Shown here one piece after another: positions 42,301 through 50,268 of a stretch of DNA of 64,000 nucleotides. Under the pieces are notes generated by a model. That model did not search any database, was not told where the DNA came from, and saw nothing but the letters and a program-made list of their open reading frames with translations. This DNA is from Apoda limacodes. Taxonomy: Eukaryota > Arthropoda > Insecta > Lepidoptera > Limacodidae. Each line of letters opens with the position of its first letter. Position 1 is the first letter of the stretch. The translations under genes and the position numbers were made by a program. Where the stretch lies: contig OX291547.1 in assembly GCA_946406115.1 (NCBI GenBank), forward strand, positions 19,349,001 to 19,413,000, read 5' to 3'.

Positions 42301-44275
42301 AAATCCACTCTACTGTTTGGCATGATGACATCACGCGGAAGGCGCGCACGCGCCGCTAGGGTTGCGCTTGCGACATTCCGCGAGCTGATGGCAATAGCGG
42401 TGTGCGGCCTGGTGAGCGATGCAAAAAAATCACATATTTTATCTCGGCGAGCGCGCGACATACAATGAATGTGGGTACTGCCGACCGGTAAGGTCGTAGG
42501 CAAGCATTCATACATAAATAAATTACCTGAATTTCGGTGTGGGCCACACCTGGACTATATCTAATACTTATACTCACTGTATTTTGTAAGAGTTTCGGAT
42601 GCTTAGTCTATGCATGTCTTGGAATGTGAGTTCCTGAGCCTACATAAGCTCACCAAATCACTAAATAGTTCTGGCATCTTTCAAATTCTGCTAATCCCAT
42701 TAACTTTATCGTTATTATACGATACAAAATTCCTTTATTGTAATCAACAAACTTTTTTTTTAACAGCGGAATCGACTCAACTGCCAGCTACAAATTGTGA
42801 CCACATGAATTGTTACTTCGGAGCGTACTGCACGGTTCGCAGCGGCCTCGCTACATGCGAGTGTAGTACCACCGAATGCGCTGTGTCTGAAGCCCCTTCA
42901 GTTTGCGGTAGCGATGGAAGAACTTACCTATCAGTGTGCCATCTACGCGCTCATGCCTGCAAAACTCAATCCGACATCGTTGTACAGGCCTTCGGGCCTT
43001 GCGGAGAAGAAATACCTCACGTGAGACGAGGTAGCCGCTCAGCCAGAACCATTCAATCTCGCAGTAGCCAAACAATTCATAATCAAGGCCACATCAATCA
43101 CTCCCAAATGACTCATTCTAAATACAAAGATTCCACTAATTCCTTGCAATTTACGGATGCTTCAGTAGACACTAGTGATAGCGGCAAGCCAGAGAGTCCT
43201 GAACCTGAGTTGATTTGTGTAGATATTTTACCGCCAGTTGGGTATCGCTAGAATTTATGTAACATACCAAATACGACTTTTGTACATAACAACTTTTTTA
43301 CTGAAATACTCTTTTCTATTAATATTTCGCAGAAAATTTCTACAGCACTTTTCCAACGAACTTACATGCAGAAAAATCTAGTTGCCTATCAAATACTGAT
43401 CGCATTTCCAATTCATTCAAAGATTATGAAGAATCATTAGTAACTGAAATAGAAGACTATTCTGAATATAAGGAATATATGGAAGAAAGAGATGATTTTA
43501 AAGCCCCGATGTTTGATGGTAAGGCAGGAATTATGGCTCGGTTACGCTTACCAGCAAAACGTTTTGATATCTGGATGGAGGTTTCAATTGTTTGTGGAGA
43601 AGGGACATTATTGTCTGCGTTTGGAAAAAGAGACTATCTGTGGCTAGGGTTTGTGAAAGAAAAGGCAGTATTAAAGTGGGATTCGGGTAGTGGAACTACT
43701 GAATTGCGTTCAGCAAGAATAGTGACTGATACGAGAATAATTATATCAGCAAGAAGGTACAAAAAAGATGCTGTTCTAAAAGTGGGATCCGTAACTGTAC
43801 GAAGTTCTTCACAATCAAGCATGACTTCACTAGATGTTGAGCCTTTTCTTTATGTTGGCCATGCAGCAGAAAATGTGACAAAGTGAGTTAATTACTTTCT
43901 TACATCTTGAATATGTTTAGCTTATATCTTTGACTGAAATGCATAATTGTCTACCAAAGTGTTGTGCAATGGTAGTGTATTGATATAATATTAGTATAGA
44001 TTAACTAGTTTTTATTAATGAGATGAGTATAGAAAGTAATAGGTACGGTAAAATCTTTCCGAGTATGTATAAATTTACCTTTTTTACCTAAAAACACCTT
44101 TACATTTACCTTTAGGACATCATACGTAATGCTATCAACTGGGTTTCACGGCTGCGTGCATCAGCTGCGTGTGGACGGACACGACGTGATCCCACCTTCT
44201 CGAGGACTCTCCTTCAGAGAATGGGGCGTGCGACCCTGCACATCACACAACTTAGCTACACTTATCTGTACTTAA
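24244..44275 (+). CDS. agrn: Agrin-like secreted matrix protein (8 Kazal, 2 laminin-EGF, 1 laminin-G)
   Basis: Fifteen coding exons join in frame to 1,181 residues. Order: signal peptide, follistatin/Kazal modules 1-7 (exons at 25871, 26737, 28500, 30057, 31602+32913, 34493, 35227), a lustrin-type Cys segment (36601), a short Cys segment WHGCCADGVTAARG plus laminin-EGF 1 (38908), laminin-EGF 2 (41371), Kazal 8 and S/T/H linker (42767), and laminin-G (43346, 44116). The Kazal, LE-LE, Kazal, LG order and EDCEQMTGRCVCKPG are diagnostic of agrin, an extracellular matrix proteoglycan. The SEA and EGF domains and two of the three LG domains of vertebrate agrin are absent. Most module exons are flanked by phase-1 introns. 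In-frame Met at 24244 or 24283 could start translation. Splice choices at 33027, 38908 and 43241/43346 are inferred from frame. Confidence 0.88.
24350..25870. other. Agrin-like intron 1
   Basis: Non-coding. Holds a complete tRNA-derived SINE at 24690-24856; the rest is unremarkable AT-rich DNA. Confidence 0.7.
24690..24856 (-). mobile_element. Complete tRNA-derived SINE (family B type copy)
   Basis: Read on the minus strand: a tRNA-like head CCGTGGTTCAGTAGGTAATG (A box) and GTGGGTTCGATTCCCGTAC (B box), a body containing ACCAGATGGCGCAGTG, and an ATTTATTTATTT tail. Fragments or copies occur at 3405, 5025, 22768, 26993, 38632 and 56970. Pol III-type internal promoter, no coding capacity. Confidence 0.8.
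25871..26107 (+). CDS. agrn: Agrin-like exon 2: follistatin/Kazal module 1
   Basis: Residues 36-115. NPCKGVKCGPGEECRP is the EGF-like half; LCGSDARDYPGVCEMRRAAC is the Kazal half, ending YYGKC. Symmetric phase 1-1 exon; acceptor ATATTTGTAG, donor G|GTTAGT. Confidence 0.9.
26108..26736. other. Agrin-like intron 2
   Basis: Non-coding. A less AT-rich block at about 26195-26480 may be an old repeat fragment; not identified. Confidence 0.6.
26737..26952 (+). CDS. agrn: Agrin-like exon 3: follistatin/Kazal module 2
   Basis: Residues 115-187. DPCSGVSCPDPEVCQ then PVCASDGKTYSNECQMHRES, ending FKGQC. Phase 1-1; donor G|GTATGG. Confidence 0.92.
26993..27222 (+). mobile_element. tRNA-derived SINE (family B), + strand
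   Basis: Degenerate head with GAATTCGATTCTCGCAC in place of the B box, then the family body GACCAGATGGCGCTGTG, GTGTAATGTTCA and an AT tail. Confidence 0.7.
27720..28190 (+). pseudogene. 5'-truncated RTE-type reverse transcriptase remnant
   Basis: Encodes LPVMIYGTETCSLTVGLLNK, SLRDRIRNEEIRRRTKVTD, KWQWAGHIARRTDNRWRRK and, after an in-frame TAG at about 28060, DDLVRAAGSGWARAAQ and EEAYVQQ: the C-terminal part of an RTE-clade ORF2, a very common moth family. The catalytic domain is absent. It lies in the agrin-like intron 3, sense orientation, and is less AT-rich than the surroundings. Confidence 0.85.
28500..28712 (+). CDS. agrn: Agrin-like exon 4: follistatin/Kazal module 3, very GC-rich
   Basis: Residues 187-258. 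NPCAEVECRHGAEC then PVCGSDARTHDSECELRRAA, ending LHAGAC. Phase 1-1. Third codon positions are almost all G or C, unlike neighbouring exons, so a long antisense frame also opens here; the Kazal frame on the + strand is the real one. Confidence 0.92.
28731..29000 (+). repeat. Repeat E, copy 1
   Basis: About 270 bp shared, in opposite orientation and at roughly 80% identity by eye, with 31118-31385. Shared words include GCAAAAGTGTGACAGA, TTACAGAACTCGAAGT and GGGGATGGTT. Class unknown; no coding capacity. Confidence 0.75.
29555..29651. mobile_element. Short MITE-like element with about 21-bp TIRs
   Basis: Left TGCAACGAAATATATACTCT and right AGTGTATATTTCGTTGCA are inverted with a few mismatches, enclosing about 55 bp. 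No transposase; family unknown. Confidence 0.6.
30057..30269 (+). CDS. agrn: Agrin-like exon 5: follistatin/Kazal module 4
   Basis: Residues 258-329. GVCADLVCPHGGECVV then APVCGSDGISYGNRCKLQLE, ending YDGPC. Acceptor TTTTATTCCAG, donor A|GTAAGT. Confidence 0.93.
31118..31385 (-). repeat. Repeat E, copy 2 (inverted)
   Basis: Reverse-complement partner of 28731-29000. Together they form a 2-kb-spaced inverted pair around Kazal exon 5 of the agrin-like gene. Confidence 0.75.
31602..31735 (+). CDS. agrn: Agrin-like exon 6: module 5, EGF-like half
   Basis: Residues 329-373. DGCENKKCDFYAVCES and ASCVCPKHCEDGT. The Kazal half is on the next exon, so this module alone is split by a phase-0 intron. 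Acceptor CTTCAG|TA was forced by frame; the AG upstream would read into a stop. Confidence 0.85.
32030..32620 (+). mobile_element. GC-rich insertion with TATA/initiator, possible solo LTR
   Basis: A GC-rich block interrupts an AT-rich repeat (ACTAGATATTGCCAGCGGC before, GAGCTTGTTATTTCCGCAGG after). It contains TATAAAA at 32346-32352 and an initiator-like TCAG with its A at 32377, 31 bases on, the canonical pol II spacing, as in a retrotransposon LTR. I could not define matching LTR ends or target duplications, so the class is uncertain. Confidence 0.4.
32346..32377 (+). promoter_or_regulatory. Candidate TATA-Inr core promoter inside the GC-rich insertion
   Basis: TATAAAA followed at +31 by the A of TTCAGCG. 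It points in the direction of the agrin-like gene, upstream of exon 7. Probably belongs to a mobile element. Confidence 0.35.
32913..33027 (+). CDS. agrn: Agrin-like exon 7: module 5, Kazal half, GC donor
   Basis: Residues 374-412. EEVCGNENTTYSSVCALRDA and KHMGSC complete Kazal 5. The intron appears to start with GC (G|GCAAGT); the nearest GT donor (GTATAA) would run into a stop in the next exon, so GC-AG splicing is inferred. Confidence 0.8.
33028..34492. other. Agrin-like intron 7 (GC-AG)
   Basis: Non-coding. Near 33385-33430 ACTAGTTGTTCCCAGCGG begins a fragment of the same repeat that surrounds the GC-rich insertion at 32030. Near 34020-34080 a GGCACCCCTAACTTAATG fragment resembles the GGTTCCGTACC element family. 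A roughly 19-bp unit (ATTATTATCTGTTAA) is duplicated at 34157-34192. Confidence 0.6.
34493..34732 (+). CDS. agrn: Agrin-like exon 8: follistatin/Kazal module 6
   Basis: Residues 412-492. ESCAEVQCPHGTWCSRG then EPVCSSSRQTFLNECSLQKA, ending YYGEC plus a short acidic linker. The donor G|GTTATA is weak but keeps frame. Confidence 0.85.
35227..35546 (+). CDS. agrn: Agrin-like exon 9: linker and follistatin/Kazal module 7
   Basis: Residues 492-598. A 35-residue linker precedes VCARVQCAFEATCAVD and APVCASDLRLYPTLCHMKLE, with an unusual Ala run (CAAAAAVSSA) between them. The GTAAGT inside the linker (from 35291) could act as an alternative donor. The donor used is GAG|GTAAAA (phase 0), because an earlier GT would cause a stop downstream. 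Confidence 0.85.
35547..36600. other. Agrin-like intron 9
   Basis: Non-coding. About 35640-35770 holds irregular repeats of GAATCC/AGCGA words, a common moth repeat type; nothing else recognised. Confidence 0.55.
36601..36742 (+). CDS. agrn: Agrin-like exon 10: lustrin-type Cys-rich segment
   Basis: Residues 599-646. PCGDDEPLVDEAGRPLDCGG, then KDCPVGSYCH and CC: the spacing resembles the short lustrin-type Cys domain found in other invertebrate matrix proteins. I know of no equivalent in vertebrate agrin. Acceptor GTGTGCAG, donor G|GTAAAA. Confidence 0.8.
36966..37150 (-). mobile_element. LINE 3'-end fragment (AATAATAAT tail)
   Basis: An AATAATAATAATAAT tract then ACTTTATTGCGCATATAG and GGCGGTCTTATCGCTAATG; read on the minus strand it is the AATAAAGT-type end of a moth Jockey-like LINE. 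Confidence 0.6.
38632..38893 (-). mobile_element. tRNA-derived SINE (family B) abutting an agrin-like exon
   Basis: Near-complete copy: minus-strand head with GTGGGTTCGATTTCCGC, a long body, GGCGCTGTGTGTAATGTCC and an ATTTATTATTT tail. Its head ends about 12-15 bases before the splice acceptor of exon 11. Confidence 0.75.
38908..39198 (+). CDS. agrn: Agrin-like exon 11: Cys segment and laminin-EGF 1
   Basis: Residues 646-743. CQESWHGCCADGVTAARG matches the short Cys motif in front of agrin laminin-EGF repeats, then CGCHRLGAVSDRCDETGRCE and CDRCEPGYWGL form LE1. A second acceptor at 38922 (exon from 38923) is equally in frame. The exon starts about a dozen bases after the end of a SINE. Donor C|GTATGT. 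Confidence 0.85.
39199..41370. other. Agrin-like intron 11
   Basis: Non-coding. Contains a LINE tail at 40211-40310 and a short LINE end (AAGCTTGTATGCCACCTTAG) at 40801. No missing exon could be found between the two laminin-EGF exons. Confidence 0.6.
40211..40310 (-). mobile_element. LINE 3'-end fragment (family A)
   Basis: GGTAAGCGGTCACTATAGCC, GGACGCTTGTAACCCCAGGG and GCGTTGCCAACTTTTC: the family A tail, without the GGTGGCAAAC end. Confidence 0.6.
41371..41517 (+). CDS. agrn: Agrin-like exon 12: laminin-EGF 2
   Basis: Residues 743-792. ACGCSAFGSVREDCEQMTG, then CVCKPGIQGQKCTVC and LGPNGC, the most agrin-specific stretch in the protein. Acceptor TTTTGTAG, donor C|GTTAGT. Confidence 0.9.
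41700..41815 (+). mobile_element. RTE-type LINE tail fragment
   Basis: AGCTCGACAACGTCTGCCAA, CAGCGTGGTGGACTATGGCC and GCCTTTGCAGTAGGGC. The same unit occurs twice in tandem at 63176-63370. Confidence 0.5.
41816..42766. other. Remainder of agrin-like intron 12
   Basis: Non-coding. A CpG-rich patch at about 42285-42500 (CGGAAGGCGCGCACGCGCCG) stands out but carries no exon I can support. Confidence 0.5.
42767..43241 (+). CDS. agrn: Agrin-like exon 13: follistatin/Kazal 8 and S/T/H-rich linker
   Basis: Residues 792-950. NCDHMNCYFGAYCTV then PSVCGSDGRTYLSVCHLRAH, ending AFGPC, followed by about 90 residues rich in Ser, Thr, His and Gln, where vertebrate agrin has an S/T-rich O-glycosylated region. 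The donor is inferred as GTT GG|GTATCG just before an in-frame stop at 43249-43251. A donor at CGA G|GTAGCC joined to an acceptor at 43332 would skip the linker. Confidence 0.8.
43346..43882 (+). CDS. agrn: Agrin-like exon 14: laminin-G domain, first part
   Basis: Residues 950-1129. An acidic Tyr/Glu segment precedes the LG fold (MFDGKAGIMARLRLP, WMEVSIVCGEGTLLSAFG, FLYVGHAAENV). Acceptor TTTCTACAG pairs in phase with the 43241 donor; 43332 is an alternative acceptor. Donor AA|GTGAGT. Confidence 0.83.
44116..44275 (+). CDS. agrn: Agrin-like terminal exon 15: end of laminin-G
   Basis: Residues 1129-1181 and TAA. STGFHGCVHQLRVDGHDV and WGVRPC give the closing Cys pair of an LG domain, like the end of the last LG of agrin. 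Acceptor TTTACCTTTAG. Confidence 0.88.
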
Positions 44276-44281
44276 AATAAA
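44276..44281 (+). terminator. AATAAA immediately after the agrin-like stop
   Basis: Hexamer starts one base after the TAA. Another AATAAA lies at about 44980. If the first is used the 3' UTR is almost absent; if the second, the UTR contains the repeat array at 44340-44945. Confidence 0.4.
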
Positions 44282-44339
44282 TCAATCCATTATTTGTTCT
44301 ATTGCGTGCCATGTCCCAAATAATATTTAGTAAATATAC

Positions 44340-44945
44340 TTTTCCTAATTTATTAGAGTTTTTCAGTCCTAATTGTTATTGATTAGATATATTATTGATT
44401 TGTTAAGCTCGTCTGTTGTTAGTGTTTTTAATTTATTTATCCTTTTAATTTATCTAGCTCCTCTCTTTCCAATATTATTTATTAGTTTTCCTAATTTATC
44501 GGATTTGTCAGTCCTAAGTGTTATTGATTAGATATCCTTAGGCCTTTATTTGTCACTCCTATTTTGGGGGCTCGCTAATTATCGAATTCCCTAATTCTTT
44601 AATTTTATTTGAGTTTTTATAGCAAATATACCATTGATTTGTTAAGCTCGTCCGTTGTTGGTGTTTTTAATTTATGTATCCTGTTACCTTATTAGATTTT
44701 TAATTATTATTAATTAATTACCCTATTCCTTCTCTAAGCTCGTCTGTCTTTAGTATTATAAGATGTCCTATAATTTTGCCAAATTCGTCTGTTCTTCGTG
44801 TTATTAATTAGTTTTCTTTCACTTTGCTGCACTCGTTTGTCTTCTATCTTTTTTAAGCTCGCTTTTTGTTGCTAACAAGATTTATTTTATTTTGCCAAGG
44901 TCGTCTGTGCTTGGTGTTATTCTTCAGTTGTCCTTTTCCTTTTTA
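44340..44945 (+). repeat. Degenerate tandem array after the agrin-like stop codon
   Basis: About ten irregular copies of a roughly 55-60-bp unit with core GCTCGTCTGTTCTTAGTGTT and TTAATTAGTTTTCC, clearest at 44404, 44641, 44735, 44785 and 44897. No coding frame. Possibly within the 3' UTR. Confidence 0.6.
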
Positions 44946-44999
44946 CTTTTCTCAGATGTTCTTTTGAACTAAAATCAAAAATAAATAAATATTAAGCAA

Positions 45000-45699
45000 G
45001 CTTGTATTAAGGGAAGAGTCATGATATCTGAATTTGTAAAGGTTCTATTAAAATAAATAGACTCACCTAAAAATCTGATTGGTTTTTTTCTTCGTCTTAC
45101 GAATCAAAACTTGAATTATTCCTAACGAAAAACTAGCATTTCTGACTGAACTAGTTTTAAAATACCATAAACTTAGTAGTTATTGTTAAAAGTTAAAAAA
45201 GATATCATATTCCTGAAGTTATTCCTCTTATATTATATTAATTTAGTATATAATATTAATTTTAATGCACAATAAAAATCTTATCTTTAAATGTTTCTGT
45301 TGTGTTTTATTTTCTTTCAGTAAGTACCAAACACTTGAGTTTGCTCGAGTAAAACTTGATTCCTTATGCCTTTGTTTAACTACCTCAAACAAAAGGATTT
45401 TACTATATATGTTATTTTATGTAGTTTATTTAGCCTTTGCACATGGTTAATTGAAATTTTAATCTGAAATATAATAAAACCACACATTTATAGGTATTTA
45501 TATTATTTTTAGCATCAGAAGTGTAAATTAAGTTAAAGAACAACAATGTAAATCACCTAACCTTACTTTTATTACACAACATTTGCAAGAACAAAGTTGG
45601 TAATTACCCTCTTTCAAAAATTAAGAAAACAATCAATCAAACACACAAGTAATTCAAAACACATAGAAATAAAACGTGCGAGCATTTTTTTTTCTACTG
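45000..45699. other. Intergenic AT-rich stretch
   Basis: No gene or recognisable repeat seen. Confidence 0.6.
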
Positions 45700-47850
45700 T
45701 CTACTGTTGTTGGCCGCAGATGGCCTTTACAACTACACGCGGACTAACTTTTGCTGCGGTGCTGCTTGCACTCTTCAGCGAAAAGTTGGGGCGGTTTGCG
45801 CAGGGGTGTCCTGGACACGAACCTCGGCTTGGGCAACCGCTTTTAAAAACTAAATTTGTGTCTGACTAAAATTTACCGCCGTTTTGGAAAATAGCAAAGG
45901 CGTTCTGAAGAGAAGAAACGGCAAGAAGCTATTCAGCCCTCGCCTATTATTATTTAAATCTAACTAGTCGAAGCGCCCGGGTATATTAGTGAACCTAGTA
46001 TACCCGTGCGCTCGAGTGTGTGTGTGTGTGTGAAAACTAAACTGTCCAGTGTTCCGACGCCGCCGGCAGCGACGTATTCTGTATATTTATATTTGAATAA
46101 ACTGTGTGTTCGCGGACGCGGGCGCAGAAGGCGCTTGAGCTCTGAGCCTACTGGTGATCTCATCATCTGAATCTATCAGTACGTGCCTCGGGTATCTAAA
46201 AGGTCCTAAGGCCCCTCTATTGGGGGCGTAGTTTACAGATTGCCTAATTAGGGTATTGGGGTGAAGGGCTGCCGACTCAAAGTAGCGTTTAGACGCATCT
46301 TTGATGAAGGCTTTTATGGTCGGTAGCTCGAAATCGCTATGGAGATATGTTACGCATATAGTACGGGGCGCCGACTGCGCCTCGCATAAAGCGATTTTGT
46401 AAGACTTGCAAGGGAGTAGTGTTGGTGTGACCAAACGCTACGTTCGCATATGTCAGTATGGGCCGAATACAAGTTTTGTATAGTGTCACCTTATTTCTAA
46501 GAGACATTTTACTGTACTTGTTTAACATTGGCTTAAGGCGACCGAGAACGAAGGCTGCTCGGTCTCTCACTGTTTTAATGTGGGCTCTGAAATTAAGACG
46601 AGAGTCTAAAGTGACTCCTAGGTATTTGACCTTGTTTACCCACGGAATGGGTTGGCCATATAGGTGGACTGGGGTGAGTTGCCGTGTGGCCTTTACCGAT
46701 TTTTTTCCCCCGGCGAAGTGCACTGCTGCACTTTTCTTGGGGTTAACCTCGATTCTCCACTTCCGAAACCAATCGCCTAAGGCGTTGGCGGCAGACTGGA
46801 GGGCCAGGCTTATTCGACGGACGTGTCGGTGAGAACAGAAGAGCGCCGTATCGACTGCGAAAAGCGCCACATTGACGTTAGAGGGACGAGGTATGTCGTT
46901 AGTGAACAGAGAATAGAGTAAAGGGGAAAGCACGGAGCCCTGGGGGACACCTGCACCTATGGTGTGGGAAGACGAATGACTTCGTTCTACGCGATAGCGA
47001 AAACTACGTTCTCTAAGGAAGTCTCGTAAGATGAGCACGAGACGGTCTGAGACACCTAGATTATACAGCTTGTAAATCAAGCCGTTATGCCAGACTTTAT
47101 CGAAAGCCTTCGCTACATCGAAGAAGAGGGCTCCTGTGCTGAAAGGCTTAGGGAACCTATTAAGACCTTGGAGGATGTGCTCCGTTTTGCGGTGCACTTG
47201 ATTGACGCACGAGTGATTAGCTCGAAAACCAAACTGTTCGTCAATAAGAATGCCTTTAGGCTGAACGTAGTCTTTCAGGCGAGAAAGGAGGAGTCGTTCA
47301 TATAGTTTTCCCAAAGTCTTTAGGAGACTAATGGGTCTATCTGACGTGGCTACGTTACTTGGTTTTCCCAGTTTAGGGATACCTATAACGTCAGCTTCTT
47401 TCCAAGAATCGGGAAAGATGCAATTTGCCATGGCCGCATTGAAGATGCTGACCAATAGAAGGAGGAGCTGAACGGGGAGGATTTTTAAGAGCCTATTCGA
47501 GATCCCATCGGCACCCGGGGCCTTTTTGGGTTGTAAGTCTTTGATGATCTTTTCGACCTCAGAGACTGTTACGGGCGGAAGCGAGTCAAGTGCGGGAAGG
47601 GCCGCTCTCCGCTCCACTTCCCTGTCCACTTCATCCACGTGAGGTCAGTGGGTTGTTCGCTGAGCACTGAACACTGACTTTCTAGCGATTTGGCTAGGCA
47701 TTCGGCCTTTTCGTCGTCGTCAAATGCGATTGTCGCGTTTACGTCGACTAACGGCGGCATAGTACTCACTACGTCGGATTTTGTGTGCGAGCAGCTCGAG
47801 TCGGATTCCTTATATAGGTTTTACTCGGTACTATGATACCTTTGCGGGGG
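45700..47850 (-). mobile_element. Decayed, 5'-truncated Jockey-type non-LTR retrotransposon
   Basis: Minus-strand element: the 5' cut lies near 47850, the RT pseudogene spans 47830-46130, and a 3' UTR runs to about 45700 with a (GT)n tract at 46015-46032 and a CGTTTCTTCTCTTCAGAAC word. No endonuclease domain and no ORF1 are present, as expected from incomplete reverse transcription. Confidence 0.8.
46130..47830 (-). pseudogene. Jockey-clade reverse transcriptase ORF2 remnant
   Basis: The longest frame (46337-47638, 433 residues) contains KKAPGADGISNRLLK, FFDVAKAFDKVW (motif A), GVPQGSVLSPLLYSLF (motif B) and, where motif C (xADD) belongs, LFAVDTALF: the first catalytic Asp is Val. Frameshifts near 47635 and 46400 put the upstream part (TIAFDDDEKAECLAKSL) and the C-terminus (ELPTIKAFIKDASKRYFES, ALGPFRYPRHVLID) in other frames. 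Retrotransposon origin is certain; it cannot be active. Confidence 0.9.
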
Positions 47851-49130
47851 GTTCCGCTCATATTATTATATTATATTTATATATTATAGTATTATTATTT
47901 ATAGGTATTTCTCTCGCTATCCATTATATAAGATGAAATGACTTACGTCATTACTTATGCGTTCGAGTTCGCATGTATGTATAATATCTTTAGAGAAAAG
48001 AAATAAAAAAACATGCCAGTTCACTTTGACTATAGATATTCCAGTTTAACAGCTATTAAGTTAATTTTTCTGAATAATCGTGGTAAAGGGGTGTCTTATT
48101 TGATGACGCTACCCTAAAGATAGTTATTAGCATGTTATTAGTTGTTAAGGCTCAGACATAAGCAATACAATACAGCTGTAAATACGTCGTTTTGTGCAAA
48201 TTTTGTGGCAAAACTATTGTTTCTAAAGAATTGAAAAAAATATGTTATAAAACTTTTTTTTGTCTAGTGCATTAACTTACTAAGTGATTCTATTATATTT
48301 AGTGCTAAAAAAATCTTAAAGTGATCATTGTTTCGACACTTTTGCAAATTTTTAGTGTGTATATAATATATATATATATATAATTTTTAGTACTTCATTT
48401 ACATGCACATCGTTAGTATTACAGACATTAGATTTTTGGGCTATATCACCCTCTTAAGTTATTTTGTGCCATTTGATTCAAAACAAAAAAAAAATATTGC
48501 TGGCACATAAATTATGTTTTACAATTTTCAAACACCCTAACAAAATTTGCAAAATTTAACACTTGTGAAAATACTTACGTCAAATAGACTTCACTGTACA
48601 CAAACTTTTCAATAAAAAGCTTTTCGTTATTGTTTTATTTCATCCCATGGTGCATATTGCTTCCGTGCCTGCTCGAAACGATAGCTGGAAAGGAAATAAA
48701 ACGCCCGAAGCCTCACAATAAAGCCTAAAATTGTGCAAGTTTGAGTGCACGAATAATTCTTCGGGTTTTTGACAGCACAATTGAAGTTTGCCCTTGTTTC
48801 CCGCCAGCTGTTCCAGCTTAATTAAGAGTGTTCGCAAAATCAAAATTTCTACTTGTGTCTGTTTAAAATTTTGGTTTTCTTACGTCTACGTACATAAGTG
48901 TTTACTGTTAAAAAAACCAACAAACAGTTAAAATTATAATTCGTAACTAATATATTGGATAGGTTACATTTATTGTTTACACAATTGGACGTGTACTTAC
49001 GTTTCTGTTGTTTTTTTTTCATATTACTTATATATCTTTTTTGTTTGTTTGCGTACACATCAAATTTTAAAACTACTGGATTTAACCAGCCAAAAAAACC
49101 ATTTAAGCTAAACTTAATGTAAATCCAATA
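47851..49130. other. Intergenic AT-rich stretch
   Basis: No supportable gene. A 67-codon minus-strand open stretch at 48640-48843 has no recognisable domain and no ATG start. A short (TA) run lies at about 48360-48382. Confidence 0.5.
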
Positions 49131-49680
49131 AATATTATAAGAGCGAAAGTTTGTTTGTCTGTCTGTCTGTTTGGTACTTCATAACTCACTCATACATGGA
49201 CCGATTTAGATGAAGTGGAATATGGAGATCGTTTGAGTGCCGGGGAAAGACATAGGATTTTATCCCGAAAAATTCAAATGTTCCCTCGGGAATAACTATA
49301 ACCGTGCTTAAACAAACTATTTCATTAATATAATTAAGGAGTTGACGTGAGAATCCCACGCCGATAACCAAGGGCAGGGCAGGTGGAGCCGCTGGAAACA
49401 TTAATTAATTACCAGCTATCCCATTCATATTATAAATGCAAAAGTATGGATGTTTGGTTGTTTGGTATTCAATTACAGGTTAGGTGTTGGAATAGGACAT
49501 AGCATATCCCATCAAATTCAAAAGATACCACAGGAGTAACTTTAACCGAATTTCACGAACGAACCATAGCTGCAGCTATAGCTTGCTAGAACAAACTTCT
49601 TTAGTTTTATCAAAGAGTTGCCTTATCAATTCCATGCCAATAACCAAACTTAGGGCGGGATAATAATCTTTAACTTATAG
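49130..49680 (+). mobile_element. Two adjacent copies of a moth repeat (TTTGTTTGTCTGTCTG type)
   Basis: 49136-49390 and 49410-49680 both begin with ATATTATAA followed by AGTTTG or AGTATG words, then diverge; each ends in CCACGCCGATAACCAAGG- or CCATGCCAATAACCAAAC-like sequence, so they are diverged copies of one unit. Autonomous partner unknown. Confidence 0.5.
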
Positions 49681-49934
49681 CTTTAGTATACTTTACCGAT
49701 CTTTTCAATCCGTTCTCATATTTCATAATTACTAGAAATAAAAAAAAATGTGCATATTTCCTATTCTATAAGTAAAACCAATTTTGAAACAATATATATA
49801 GAGACTAAAATTAAAGATTATTTAAGTGCCTATATAATAAGATGTAATTTTTCAATTGTAGCCTAAAGTAATGATTTTTCACCTAAAATTAAGTTTTATT
49901 TAAACATAATTTTATTTCAATTATTTATCTTTTT

Positions 49935-50268
49935 AGGGTTCCGTACCCAAAAGTTAATTAGGCTGTATCTTATGAACCGTGATAGATGATTGACAAGATG
50001 TTTTTGTGTTGCAGAGACAACAAATACTAAAAAACAGAATAAAATAAATATTTAAGGGGGCTCCAATACAACAAACGTTTTTTTTTGCTCGATTTTGCTC
50101 GATATTGATACCGGTAACAGATAGACGCTTAAAATATCTACAGAATATTTAGTTGTTAAGTCATTTTAAAAATAAATAATTAAAAAAAATGAAACAAATA
50201 TTTAAGGGGGGCTCCCATACAACAAACGTGATTTTTTGCCGTTTTTATAGATAATGGTACGGAACCTT
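49935..50268. mobile_element. Non-autonomous TIR element (GGTTCCGTACC ends)
   Basis: AGGGTTCCGTACCC at 49935 and GGTACGGAACCTT at 50256 form inverted ends. The interior contains a partial duplication (ATATTTAAGGGGG, CTCC and TACAACAAACGT at 50049 and again at 50197). The repeat word CACTTGGCCGATTT lies just outside. Family known to me only as a common moth repeat. Confidence 0.6.

Noticed and set aside
45720..45869. Small secreted protein suggested by a hydrophobic start (MAFTTTRGLTFAAVLLALF)
   Set aside because: It lies antisense within the 3' region of the Jockey-type element and has no supporting gene structure.
48640..48843. 67-codon minus-strand open stretch
   Set aside because: No ATG start, no recognisable domain, no splice-site partner exons.
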